Shown here in pieces: positions 38,281 through 45,992 of a DNA stretch of 64,000 nt. How positions within the stretch are numbered: position 1 is the first letter of the stretch; each line of letters starts with the position of its first letter. The position numbers were made by a program, and so were the translations under genes. The stretch is from Ferruginibacter sp. (GTDB taxonomy: Bacteria; Bacteroidota; Bacteroidia; Chitinophagales; Chitinophagaceae). The notes beneath the pieces are model-generated. The model was not told where the DNA came from and ran no database searches. It saw only the letters and a list, made by a program, of their open reading frames with translations. The stretch is from contig JAURKC010000012.1 of the NCBI GenBank assembly GCA_030831945.1, forward strand, positions 33,765 to 97,764, written 5' to 3'.

Positions 38281-39477
38281 CTAATATATTTGTTCGTCGT
38301 AAGGTAAAGAAACCGATGGTTGTTTTTTTGATAAAAAACTATTTCTCCAAGCAACAATTGCTGCTGCTATACTCAACAAAATTAAAAGAGATAACCCTTT
38401 AGAGAGGTCAGTTTTTTCAGAGATCATACCGATGATAGATGGGCCTGTAAGAAAACCGATTAATCCACCTGTGGTGACCATAGCAAAACCTTCTACCGTA
38501 CTAACTCCGGGTATATTTGCAGAAGCCGTAAACAAAACCGGCACGATACAAGAGCATCCTAATCCTATTAAAACATATCCTACAATAGCAATTAAAACTC
38601 CTGGAGAAATCACTACAATCAAAAATCCAAGAGCCGCCAATAAACTACCTACAATGACAACTTTTTTACTTCCTATTGATGGAATTAACTGGTCTCCATT
38701 TAGCCTTCCAATCGTCATGGCAATACTAAAACCTGCATAGCCAAGGCTCACTAATTCTTTAGGAGAATTTAAAATCTCTTTAAAATAGATGGCACTCCAA
38801 TCTGCCACGCAACCTTCTGCCATAAAAACAACCATACAAATAAATGAGATGCCTAATATAGCCAGTGAGGGTAATTTAATTCCTGATCCAGAATGGATAA
38901 TATCTGTATTTCCCAATAATAGATTTCTACTAGAAAAAATGACGGCAATAATTCCAGCAGCCACGAGGACGATCTGCCACCCAGAGACTAAATGAAGTGA
39001 AAACAGTAAAACGGCTAAACCTGCGCTCACTGCACCCCCTAGGCTATACATGCCATGGCAGGTACTCATTAAAAGGCGATTGTGTTTTTTTTCCATTATA
39101 TTAACCGCAGCGTTCACAGCTAATCCATTCAAAAAACTAAATAAACCATAAAAATATAGACAACACCAAAACATCATTCGGTTGACTGAATTTATTTGCA
39201 AAATCATAATCAAGCAAACAAAATAAAAGCCATTTAACATCCATTTGCCTATAGTGATTTTACTGAATACCCTCGTTGAAAGTAACATGCCAGTTATAGC
39301 ACCGAGTGGAGAAAGTAAAAGGGATAGACCAAGGCTACCATCAGTAAAACCTAACCTTTCTTTAATACCTGGTATAGAAGCAACCCAAGTGCCGAACAAT
39401 AAACTAGACGTAGAAAATAAAAATCCTACAGCAAGTGCAGGTTTAAATTTAATAAAGGAATTAATATTTTTAATCAT
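38281..39477 (-). CDS. MFS transporter (YbjJ / fucose-permease-like)
   Basis: About 398 residues with 12 predicted membrane segments. ATG 39477 (MIKNINSFIKFKPALAVGFL) is preferred over a TTG 12 nt upstream. Early sequence FLFSTSSLLFGTWVASIPGIKERLGFTDG (in part) and the later WSAIYFKEILNSPKELVSLGYAGFSIAMTIGRLNGDQL (in part) are typical of the YbjJ-like/inner-membrane sugar transporter branch. The substrate cannot be read from the sequence. It is divergent from the phosphoesterase gene. Confidence 0.88.
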   Translation of the reverse strand: MIKNINSFIKFKPALAVGFLFSTSSLLFGTWVASIPGIKERLGFTDGSLGLSLLLSPLGAITGMLLSTRVFSKITIGKWMLNGFYFVCLIMILQINSVNRMMFWCCLYFYGLFSFLNGLAVNAAVNIMEKKHNRLLMSTCHGMYSLGGAVSAGLAVLLFSLHLVSGWQIVLVAAGIIAVIFSSRNLLLGNTDIIHSGSGIKLPSLAILGISFICMVVFMAEGCVADWSAIYFKEILNSPKELVSLGYAGFSIAMTIGRLNGDQLIPSIGSKKVVIVGSLLAALGFLIVVISPGVLIAIVGYVLIGLGCSCIVPVLFTASANIPGVSTVEGFAMVTTGGLIGFLTGPSIIGMISEKTDLSKGLSLLILLSIAAAIVAWRNSFLSKKQPSVSLPYDEQIY

Positions 39478-39649
39478 CAGTATTCTCAAAATTACAATAT
39501 TTAGCCAATAAAACTTAGGCTAAAAATTCGTTTGGGAAATTATAAGAAGATTAATAAAAAAATAAAGAACTTGACTATTCTTAGCTTAATTTAGAGATTC
39601 AATTGTTTACTGACTGGTATCAACAAATAAAATCCAACTTTATAAAAGG

Positions 39650-40627
39650 ATGAAAAGACGCGATTTAATTTATTTACTATCTACCGTTTCGCTTGGATTT
39701 AATTTTAAAAAAGCTGAAAAGGAAATCCAACCCAGTCGAGGAACCTTTGCTATTGATGGTAACCGAATTCGTTTTTATAATGCAGCAATTAAAAAACGAT
39801 TTAGTATGCTAATGATTGCAGACACTCATCTTTTTACAGATGACCATCGCGGTGAGCCTTATCAGCAATATAGTGGTCGAATGGCAAAGGCTTACAATCA
39901 AACAAAAAATTTTGAAACCGGCGAAGCAACCTTTCCTGCAGCTTGCTTTCAACAATCATTAAGTATTGCAAAAAAAGAAGGGGTATCATTAGTCGCACTA
40001 ATCGGTGATATCCTTAGTTTTCCTTCTGAAGCCGCTGTGGAATGGGTAAGTGAACAAATGAAAAATACTGGTCTACCCTATCTCTATGTGGCAGGCAATC
40101 ACGACTGGCATTATGAAGGAATGTCTGGTTCACTTGAAAGTCTTCGCAAAACATGGATACGGCAACGCCTCCAACCACTTTATCAAAATGACCATCCACT
40201 AATGACCGTAAGAGAAATAAATGGAATGCTTTTGGTAGCGATTGACAACTCTAATTACGAAATACTACCCGAACAGCTTTCATTCTTTCAAAAACAGTTA
40301 GCTAGTAAATTGCCTGTATTATTAATGATTCATATTCCATTATACGCTCCAGGCAGACCGGTAAGCTTTGGTTGTGGTCATCCTGAATGGGGAGCAAAGG
40401 CTGATCAAAACTATCAGCTCGAACGCAGAGAAAGATGGCCAGAAAAGGGACATACTGAAACTACACTTGCATTTCATAAAGAAGTCGTAAATGCACAAAA
40501 TTTAATTGGCGTATTGGCAGGACATACGCATCGGCAAAGTCTGGATGTCATGAATGGACTACCTCAAATTGTAACCAATGCCAATGCAACGGGCGCTTAT
40601 CTTCACATAGACTTCATCCCAGCTTAG
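39650..40627 (+). CDS. Exported metallophosphoesterase
   Basis: A 325-residue calcineurin-like phosphoesterase. The N-terminus MKRRDLIYLLSTVSLGF looks like a Tat-type signal with paired Arg. The five metal-site motifs are present in order: MIADTHLF (D-x-H), LIGDILS (GD), VAGNHDWHY (GNHD), MIHIPLYAP and LAGHTHRQS (GHTH). It would hydrolyse a phosphoester or phosphoanhydride outside the cytoplasm. AAAGGATG at the start gives a rare Shine-Dalgarno-like site. Monocistronic by context. Confidence 0.92.
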   Translation: MKRRDLIYLLSTVSLGFNFKKAEKEIQPSRGTFAIDGNRIRFYNAAIKKRFSMLMIADTHLFTDDHRGEPYQQYSGRMAKAYNQTKNFETGEATFPAACFQQSLSIAKKEGVSLVALIGDILSFPSEAAVEWVSEQMKNTGLPYLYVAGNHDWHYEGMSGSLESLRKTWIRQRLQPLYQNDHPLMTVREINGMLLVAIDNSNYEILPEQLSFFQKQLASKLPVLLMIHIPLYAPGRPVSFGCGHPEWGAKADQNYQLERRERWPEKGHTETTLAFHKEVVNAQNLIGVLAGHTHRQSLDVMNGLPQIVTNANATGAYLHIDFIPA

Positions 40628-40721
40628 TTTTTTATCGAATCTAATTTTTCCGTCATTTTAATTAATTGTTTCTATTTAAAAAAAAAGTTTTTTTAAAAGT
40701 CTTTAATTAGTTTTGAAAAGA

Positions 40722-40780
40722 TTTCACGTCAAAGATTAAACTTTTATACTCTTTGATTGTCACAAGTTTTGAACGTGAAA
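40722..40780. promoter_or_regulatory. Nested dyad upstream of the PEBP-YHYH-SCO cluster
   Basis: Outer arms TTTCACGT (40722-40729) and ACGTGAAA (40773-40780), with an inner pair TCAAAG (40729-40734) / CTTTGA (40751-40756). It lies 38 nt before the first gene of the cluster. It has no T-tract, so a regulator site or leader structure is more likely than a terminator; this is inference. Confidence 0.35.
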
Positions 40781-40817
40781 TTATTATATCCTTTTGATCA
40801 ACTTTAAAATCCAAAAC

Positions 40818-41384
40818 ATGACAATCAATCGACTTGTCTCAGCAATCATTTTATTTGTTTGCCTTACAAGTGCTTCCTGCCAAAAAGAAACCAGTTCAAC
40901 TACCAGTACAACCACTAGCACAACCAGTTCCAATCTCGTTGCAAGCAGCAGTGCATTTGTTAACAATGGTAAGTTCCCAAAAAAGTACACCTGCGACAGT
41001 TTAGGGGTTTCGCCTCCATTAAATTGGACCGGTGCTCCTAGTGGAACCACTAGCTATGCAATTACAATGCACCATATTACTACTGCTGGAGATAAACATG
41101 TTTATATGGTTTTGTATAATATTCCATCGTCAGTAACCAGTATCTCAGAATCAGTTTCAGGCATTGGATTATTTGGTGTGAATACAGTAAATAGCAATAC
41201 AAGTTACAGTCCCCCATGTTCGCAGGGGCCTGGTGACAAAGCATATATTTTTACTGTATATGCCCTTTCATCTGCACCTGTTTTTACAGTGCCTCAATCA
41301 CAAGTGACCATGGATGTTTTACTCAGTGCAATCAGTAGTAAAACCTTGGGCACTTCAATCATCAATGTAACCTACTCAAGATAA
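40818..41384 (+). CDS. PEBP-like (YbhB/YbcL, Raf-kinase-inhibitor-like) lipoprotein
   Basis: About 188 residues from ATG 40818; an upstream TTG at 40794 is rejected because the ATG gives a proper lipoprotein signal (TSASC, Cys21). A Ser/Thr linker (25-38) leads into the PEBP fold: FPKKYTCDSLGVSPPLNWTGAPSG (in part), MVLYNIPSS and SPPCSQGPGDKAYIFTVYALS (in part). The usual ligand-site motif DPDAP and the following His-Trp are replaced by TMHHITTAGDKHVYM, giving three His. That suggests a changed, perhaps metal-binding, site. First gene of a five-gene run. Confidence 0.9.
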   Translation: MTINRLVSAIILFVCLTSASCQKETSSTTSTTTSTTSSNLVASSSAFVNNGKFPKKYTCDSLGVSPPLNWTGAPSGTTSYAITMHHITTAGDKHVYMVLYNIPSSVTSISESVSGIGLFGVNTVNSNTSYSPPCSQGPGDKAYIFTVYALSSAPVFTVPQSQVTMDVLLSAISSKTLGTSIINVTYSR

Positions 41385-41409
41385 ATTCAGCCACATTAAA
41401 TTAATTTTT

Positions 41410-42822
41410 ATGAAAATAAATTCCATTATTCGTCATAGTATAATGATTGCATTATTGATCTATTCTTCGGTATCTATTGCTCATCCAGGTGGTCATTATC
41501 ATGGTGAAGGAGCTTTTTTAAATAACTGGCAGTTGAAAAATGGTAAAGTTATAAAGGGAAACTTTTCTATGGGGAAAGATAATTTTATTTTACTAGAACA
41601 ATTGAATGGAGATTTAGTAAAAGTGCCCATTGAAAACCTCAGTGAACAAGATCAATTATTAGCTCGTTTTAAAATAAAAAAATATAAGCAGCTGAATATA
41701 GGTGCTGTTAAGGTAAGTAATTCAACTACTCAGATTAATCCGAGTACAAATTATTATCTATTTTTTATTCTGATACTAATGGTGGTAGCAATTTTTTTGA
41801 TAAGCAAAAAAATTTACCAACTTTTTAGCGAAGCAATACAAAACAGAACAAAATGGTTGTTAATTTCAAGCTATTTTCTTTTATTATCTTTAATTGGATT
41901 TGCCTGCAAAAAAACAACGGATACGATTAGTAGCAGTAGTTCTACTAGTAGTTCTTCCTCCATCCCAAAAACAACCACTGGCTTTATAGATTCAGCATTT
42001 GCTCCTAATAAACCATCGGTAAGTACTAGATGGGATGATACTTATTTTTATGTTGCCTCCAATGGAATGCCTGCGCATAATATGATGGTAGGAATCACTA
42101 ACTGGCAACAACAAGTACCTATTCCTCAATTCTATACGGGCACTAATAGTTGGGCTATTCCGTTACAACCCGTTTATGCTAGCGTACCCTTAAGCACTAA
42201 GACTAATTTTATGAAAGGGGCCGTAGCTCTTGCAGTAAATGGTATACCTATTTTCAATGCTTTAAATAATAGAGGAGAAGATTCCTATTTAATTGGGGAA
42301 TTAGATAATTGGGGAGGGCATTGTGGCAAAGGTGACGATTATCATTATCATGCTGCACCGCTTCATTTATCCACCACCTCTGGACTTAAACCAATTGCTT
42401 TTGCATTAGATGGCTTTGCAGTTTATGGAGAAAAAGAGCCTGATGGATCGACCATGCAAAGTTTAGATACCTGTCACGGACATTCCATTTCAAATGGGGT
42501 TTATCACTACCATGGTACTAACAATTACCCCTATGTAGTAGGAGCAATGAAAGGAAAAGTTTCGACCGATCCTTCAACAGCGGCACCCGAAAATCAAATT
42601 TTGCCGCAGGCATTTTCATCCCCATTAAGACCGGCAACCACTCCCTTGAGTGGCGCTTCTATTAAAACTTTCGCTTCTACAGGAACCAATGCTTATAAAT
42701 TGACTTATCAAGTAGGAAGCAATATGGGCTATGTAGAGTACAGCTGGGATGCTGGAAATAAATATACCTTTAAGCTAACGAGTACAGCTGGAGTAGTTAC
42801 CACTAATGTGTATCAACGATAA
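41410..42822 (+). CDS. Membrane-anchored YHYH protein with N-terminal SHD1-like domain
   Basis: 470 residues. A signal peptide (about 1-24) exposes HPGGHYHGEG. Residues 38-85 (WQLKNGKVIKGNFSMGKDN, then KVPIENLSEQDQ) resemble an SHD1 domain. Two membrane segments follow (115-133 and 149-166); the second ends LIGFACKK plus a Ser run (174-184), exactly like a lipoprotein signal and linker. The C-terminal YHYH domain (about 190-470) has GHCGKGDDYHYHAAPLH (YHYH 311-314) and DTCHGHSISNGVYHYHG (365-368). Dense His and two Cys suggest metal binding. YHYH function is unknown. It begins 25 nt after the PEBP gene. Confidence 0.88.
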   Translation: MKINSIIRHSIMIALLIYSSVSIAHPGGHYHGEGAFLNNWQLKNGKVIKGNFSMGKDNFILLEQLNGDLVKVPIENLSEQDQLLARFKIKKYKQLNIGAVKVSNSTTQINPSTNYYLFFILILMVVAIFLISKKIYQLFSEAIQNRTKWLLISSYFLLLSLIGFACKKTTDTISSSSSTSSSSSIPKTTTGFIDSAFAPNKPSVSTRWDDTYFYVASNGMPAHNMMVGITNWQQQVPIPQFYTGTNSWAIPLQPVYASVPLSTKTNFMKGAVALAVNGIPIFNALNNRGEDSYLIGELDNWGGHCGKGDDYHYHAAPLHLSTTSGLKPIAFALDGFAVYGEKEPDGSTMQSLDTCHGHSISNGVYHYHGTNNYPYVVGAMKGKVSTDPSTAAPENQILPQAFSSPLRPATTPLSGASIKTFASTGTNAYKLTYQVGSNMGYVEYSWDAGNKYTFKLTSTAGVVTTNVYQR

Positions 42823-42901
42823 ATTAGAATAAAATTATTGAATTTTGTTCTTTTGAATGCTTTAAAGTAAATTGTATCATCTACTATCAATTTTTAAAAC
42901 T

Positions 42902-43693
42902 ATGAAAAAATCCTTCCTATTTTTTGCATTGGCATGCATGCTTTTTTCTTGTAAAAAAGAAACCTCCACTTCCTCAGATTCATCCAGTTCTTCAGGTGGC
43001 TCTAGTAGTGGTTCTTCTTCCAGCGGCAATACGGTACCTGATGTCTATACCAAGATTTTTGGCGCTTCTAGTATTACTTCAGATGGAACCTTTATAACTG
43101 TTAAAACAAAAGGAATTCCTAGCCATAAGAGTTGCTACTGGCCTACAAGCAATGCGCTTTATGAGAATTTCGCAAACGGATCTACCACATTTAATGGCGA
43201 AATTTTCCAAAAAGCACCTACTCAAATAACCGATCAAAATTATACTTTCAAAATTCCTCTCAAACCAGCTTTGAACAGTGCTCATTCGGCTACACCATTG
43301 GGCCCAATTGGTTTTGCATTAGATGGAGTAGCTTTATATAATCAATATGCCGCTGGAGGTGCTTCATTAGGAAATGAAATAAAAGGATTCGATCAATACT
43401 ATGGTCATCCTCAGGATATGGGCTCCTATCATTATCACGTTGAACCACTCTATATCACTAAGGTAAAATCTAGCAAGTCATCCTTAGTCGGCTTTTTATT
43501 AGATGGTTTTCCTGTATATGGACCTGAAGAAAATGGTGCTACTGTTGCCGAATCAGCTTTGGATGCTTATCATGGGCATACCTCAGCAACAGCTGATTAT
43601 CCCAATGGAACCTATCACTATCATACTACAGCAGTATCACCTTATATCAACGGAAATGGTTTTTATGGCACTCCAGGAACGGTTAGCAAATAA
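42902..43693 (+). CDS. YHYH domain lipoprotein
   Basis: 264 residues from ATG 42902, which starts a lipoprotein signal (ACMLFSC, Cys17); a TTG at 42872 is rejected. A Ser/Gly linker spans 21-42. The YHYH domain repeats the pattern of its neighbour: GIPSHKSCYW, PIGFALDGVALYN, YHYH at 176-179 (GSYHYHVEPL), LVGFLLDGFPVYGP, DAYHGHTSA and a second YHYH at 238-241. It lacks the SHD1 part and membrane helices of its upstream paralogue. Likely a metal-binding or redox-related envelope protein by inference. Confidence 0.9.
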   Translation: MKKSFLFFALACMLFSCKKETSTSSDSSSSSGGSSSGSSSSGNTVPDVYTKIFGASSITSDGTFITVKTKGIPSHKSCYWPTSNALYENFANGSTTFNGEIFQKAPTQITDQNYTFKIPLKPALNSAHSATPLGPIGFALDGVALYNQYAAGGASLGNEIKGFDQYYGHPQDMGSYHYHVEPLYITKVKSSKSSLVGFLLDGFPVYGPEENGATVAESALDAYHGHTSATADYPNGTYHYHTTAVSPYINGNGFYGTPGTVSK

Positions 43694-44297
43694 AGCCAAT
43701 CAATCCTTATTGGCTTTTATAATTATCTTCCTAATCACCTTATCGGGATGCGATGGAAATATTCCTTCACCCATAGTTGAGAAGAAGATAAAACCAGTTC
43801 CGAATATATCTGTTGTGAGTGCAGATAGTGGCTTTAATTTTCACCAGGATACTCTTTTTTACCTTGGTAATAAATTTTCTGGTCATGTTTATACGCTTTA
43901 TCCGAATGGGGATAGTCTATTTTCAGGTGCTTTTTTAAATGGAAAAGAGGAGGGTGTTTTCAAAAAGTGGTACCCCAATGGTCAACTAGTTGAATCAAGA
44001 ATTTATATAGATGGCAATAAGGAAGGATTTCATCAAGGATGGTGGGAAAATGGAACCAAAAAATTTGAATACCATTTCCTCAATGCCGAACACAATGGTG
44101 AATTAAAAGAATGGATGGAAACTGGACAACCCTATCGCTTTTTTCATTACATAAAAGGCTACGAGGAAGGTAGCCAGAAAATGTGGTGGTCAAATGGGTC
44201 TATTAGGGCAAATTACGTTATAAAAAATGGTAAGAGGTATGGCTTACTAGGTCTAAAAATCTGTTCAAATCCTTATGATTCAGTCATTAAAAAATAA
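43665..44297 (+). CDS. MORN-repeat lipoprotein (YwqK-like)
   Basis: 210 residues from ATG 43665, overlapping the YHYH gene by 29 nt in another frame; the frame is open further upstream but that part reads as out-of-frame YHYH sequence. The signal ends ITLSGC (Cys29). The mature part has at least five MORN-2-type repeats: GHVYTLYPNGDSLFSGAFLNG, GVFKKWYPNGQLVES, GFHQGWWENGTKKFEY, GELKEWMETGQPYRF and GSQKMWWSNGSIRANY. Databases often label such proteins 'YwqK antitoxin', but nothing here suggests a toxin pair. It ends overlapping the SCO gene. Confidence 0.87.
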   Translation: MALQERLANKANQSLLAFIIIFLITLSGCDGNIPSPIVEKKIKPVPNISVVSADSGFNFHQDTLFYLGNKFSGHVYTLYPNGDSLFSGAFLNGKEEGVFKKWYPNGQLVESRIYIDGNKEGFHQGWWENGTKKFEYHFLNAEHNGELKEWMETGQPYRFFHYIKGYEEGSQKMWWSNGSIRANYVIKNGKRYGLLGLKICSNPYDSVIKK

Positions 44298-44925
44298 TAC
44301 ACTTGCTTGGCTGATTGTATTGGTTGGTTGCAAAACCGCTCCAGAACCAATGTCTTTGCCTTTTATTAACCAGCCAGACTTTACCCCAGAATGGATTAAA
44401 GCTTCTGATTCAAATTATTCAAGCATCCACCAAATACCTAATTTTTCATTTACCAACCAGGATAATCAACCCGTAACAGAAAAGACAGTAGAGGGTAAGA
44501 TTTATGTAGCCAATTTTATTTTCACCCGATGTAATAATATTTGTCCTAAAATGACGACCAATATGGAGATCCTTCAACAGAAATATAAAGAGGATGAGGG
44601 GGTTATATTTCTATCGCATTCGGTAACTCCGGAAATGGATAGCGTTCCTGTTTTGAGAAAGTTCGCTACGGATAAAGGAGTTAAAAGTGGTAAATGGCAT
44701 TTATTAACCGGCAATAAAGATGAGATTTATGAACTTGCAAAACAGCAATATTATGCAGGCGATACGATAGGTTTTTACCAAAAAAGAAATGAGTTCTTAC
44801 ATACTGAAAATTTTATATTGGTAGATAAGCACAGAAGGATAAGGGGAGTTTACAATGGAACCTTAAGAATAGAGATGGATAGATTAATTGAAGATATTGG
44901 CACTTTAAAGCTGGAAAATGAATAA
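44275..44925 (+). CDS. SCO1/SenC family copper chaperone lipoprotein
   Basis: 216 residues. The signal ends LIVLVGC (Cys19), so it is membrane-anchored by lipid. The thioredoxin-like SCO domain has the copper-binding C-x3-C in FTRCNNICPKM (Cys86, Cys90) and the distal ligand His176 in FLHTENFILVD. SCO proteins deliver Cu to the CuA centre of cytochrome oxidase or act as thiol reductases. It overlaps the MORN gene by 23 nt, implying translational coupling and one operon with the YHYH genes. No oxidase gene is nearby. Confidence 0.94.
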   Translation: MIQSLKNNTLAWLIVLVGCKTAPEPMSLPFINQPDFTPEWIKASDSNYSSIHQIPNFSFTNQDNQPVTEKTVEGKIYVANFIFTRCNNICPKMTTNMEILQQKYKEDEGVIFLSHSVTPEMDSVPVLRKFATDKGVKSGKWHLLTGNKDEIYELAKQQYYAGDTIGFYQKRNEFLHTENFILVDKHRRIRGVYNGTLRIEMDRLIEDIGTLKLENE

Positions 44926-44947
44926 AAAAGCTTGAAAAATGCTTTTT
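44924..44947 (+). terminator. Possible terminator of the YHYH-SCO operon
   Basis: AAAAAAGC (44924-44931), 9-nt loop, GCTTTTT (44941-44947). The stem is short with only one G-C dinucleotide pair, but it begins at the SCO stop codon and ends in a T-run. Confidence 0.4.
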
Positions 44948-45082
44948 CTGTAATTTTTACTTAAATAAATACTGTAAGTAATTATTAATCAACTATTTGT
45001 ATTATTATTTTATATACAAAATGCTAGTATAATAGCCAACATTCCCGTATTTTAGTTATTCAGTGTCAAATAAACTCGAAAA

Positions 45083-45109
45083 ATGTATACTTAAATTTTA
45101 AGTATACAT
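45083..45109. repeat. 27-nt near-perfect palindrome
   Basis: ATGTATACTTAAA and TTTAAGTATACAT flank a single central T; the 13-bp arms are exact complements. It lies between the convergent SCO and tcdA genes. It is too A/T-rich and lacks the T-tract of a normal terminator; could be a protein-binding site or an extruding structure. Confidence 0.6.
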
Positions 45110-45125
45110 CATAAACTATTTAAAA

Positions 45126-45854
45126 TCAATTATTTGATTCATATAAATCTCTAATCACTACACTTGCGGTAATACAACCAAAAATAGCCGGCATGTAGGA
45201 GATAGTACCAATCAATGATTTTTTTGGAAAAGCTTTTTCGGTTACAATTACCTTCTCTTTATCAATTTTTTCTGGAGAAAAAACCACTTTTACGCCCGTA
45301 TAAATTCCCATTTCATGCAAATACTTCCTGACGTATCGAGCGAGTTTACATTGGTAACTTTTTGAAATATCCTCCACTTGGATTTGAGCTGGGTCCATTT
45401 TGCCTCCTGCACCTAAGGAACTTACAATTGGCACCCCATGATCGATACAGGCCTTAATAAACCAAACCTTTGGACTAAGGGTATCTATGCAATCTACTGC
45501 ATAATCGAAGCCGCCATTTTGAACCAGCTCCACTGTTCTTTGCTCTTGAATAAATTCATTCAGTACAGTTAATTCTATCGCTGGATTAATATCCCTAATC
45601 CGCTCAGCCATGACCGCTGCCTTGGATTGCTGTGCGGTACTATGTAAAGCAGCCAACTGCCGGTTACAGTTACTTAAATCAACCACATCCCCATCTGCAA
45701 TAGTCATTTTACCTACTCCTGCCCTAGCAATCATCTCTGCACAAATACCCCCTACCCCTCCGAGACCAATGACAAGCACATTTTTATTCATTAATTGCTC
45801 GGTTTTCTCATCCCCCAACATCAGCTGGGTTCTGCTCATCCAATAAGGTATCAT
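45126..45854 (-). CDS. tcdA: tRNA threonylcarbamoyladenosine dehydratase (TcdA/CsdL)
   Basis: E1-like ThiF-family enzyme that cyclises t6A37 of tRNA to ct6A using ATP. The 242-residue protein has NVLVIGLGGVGGICAEMIARAG (in part; the Rossmann GxGGxG), TIADGDVVDLSNCNRQ, AVDCIDTLSPKVWFI with a conserved Cys, and the C-terminal hydrophobic GTISYMPAIFGCITASVVI (about 216-234), typical of TcdA rather than MoeB or ThiF. Family members run 240-270 residues. Single gene convergent with the SCO operon. Confidence 0.94.
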   Translation of the reverse strand: MIPYWMSRTQLMLGDEKTEQLMNKNVLVIGLGGVGGICAEMIARAGVGKMTIADGDVVDLSNCNRQLAALHSTAQQSKAAVMAERIRDINPAIELTVLNEFIQEQRTVELVQNGGFDYAVDCIDTLSPKVWFIKACIDHGVPIVSSLGAGGKMDPAQIQVEDISKSYQCKLARYVRKYLHEMGIYTGVKVVFSPEKIDKEKVIVTEKAFPKKSLIGTISYMPAIFGCITASVVIRDLYESNN

Positions 45855-45992
45855 AGTGAAAATTTGAAAATCAATTAATAGAGAAATTTGTATCCCAATT
45901 CAATATAAAACAGTGGCTGCTTTTACTGAATACAATAAATTACAACCAATAAATTCGAAATTGTCTTTATATTGAGCTGCAAAATTCATCTT

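Noticed and set aside
40880..40935. Tandem DNA repeat
   Set aside because: The repetitive ACCAGT/ACCACT codons simply encode the Ser/Thr linker of the PEBP lipoprotein; similar runs occur in the YHYH linkers.
43503..43664. Upstream extension of the MORN lipoprotein frame
   Set aside because: It is out-of-frame YHYH coding sequence, and the lipoprotein signal begins properly at 43665.
43665..44297. Toxin-antitoxin system suggested by the usual 'YwqK family antitoxin' label for MORN proteins
   Set aside because: The protein is a secreted MORN-repeat lipoprotein; no small toxin gene is adjacent.
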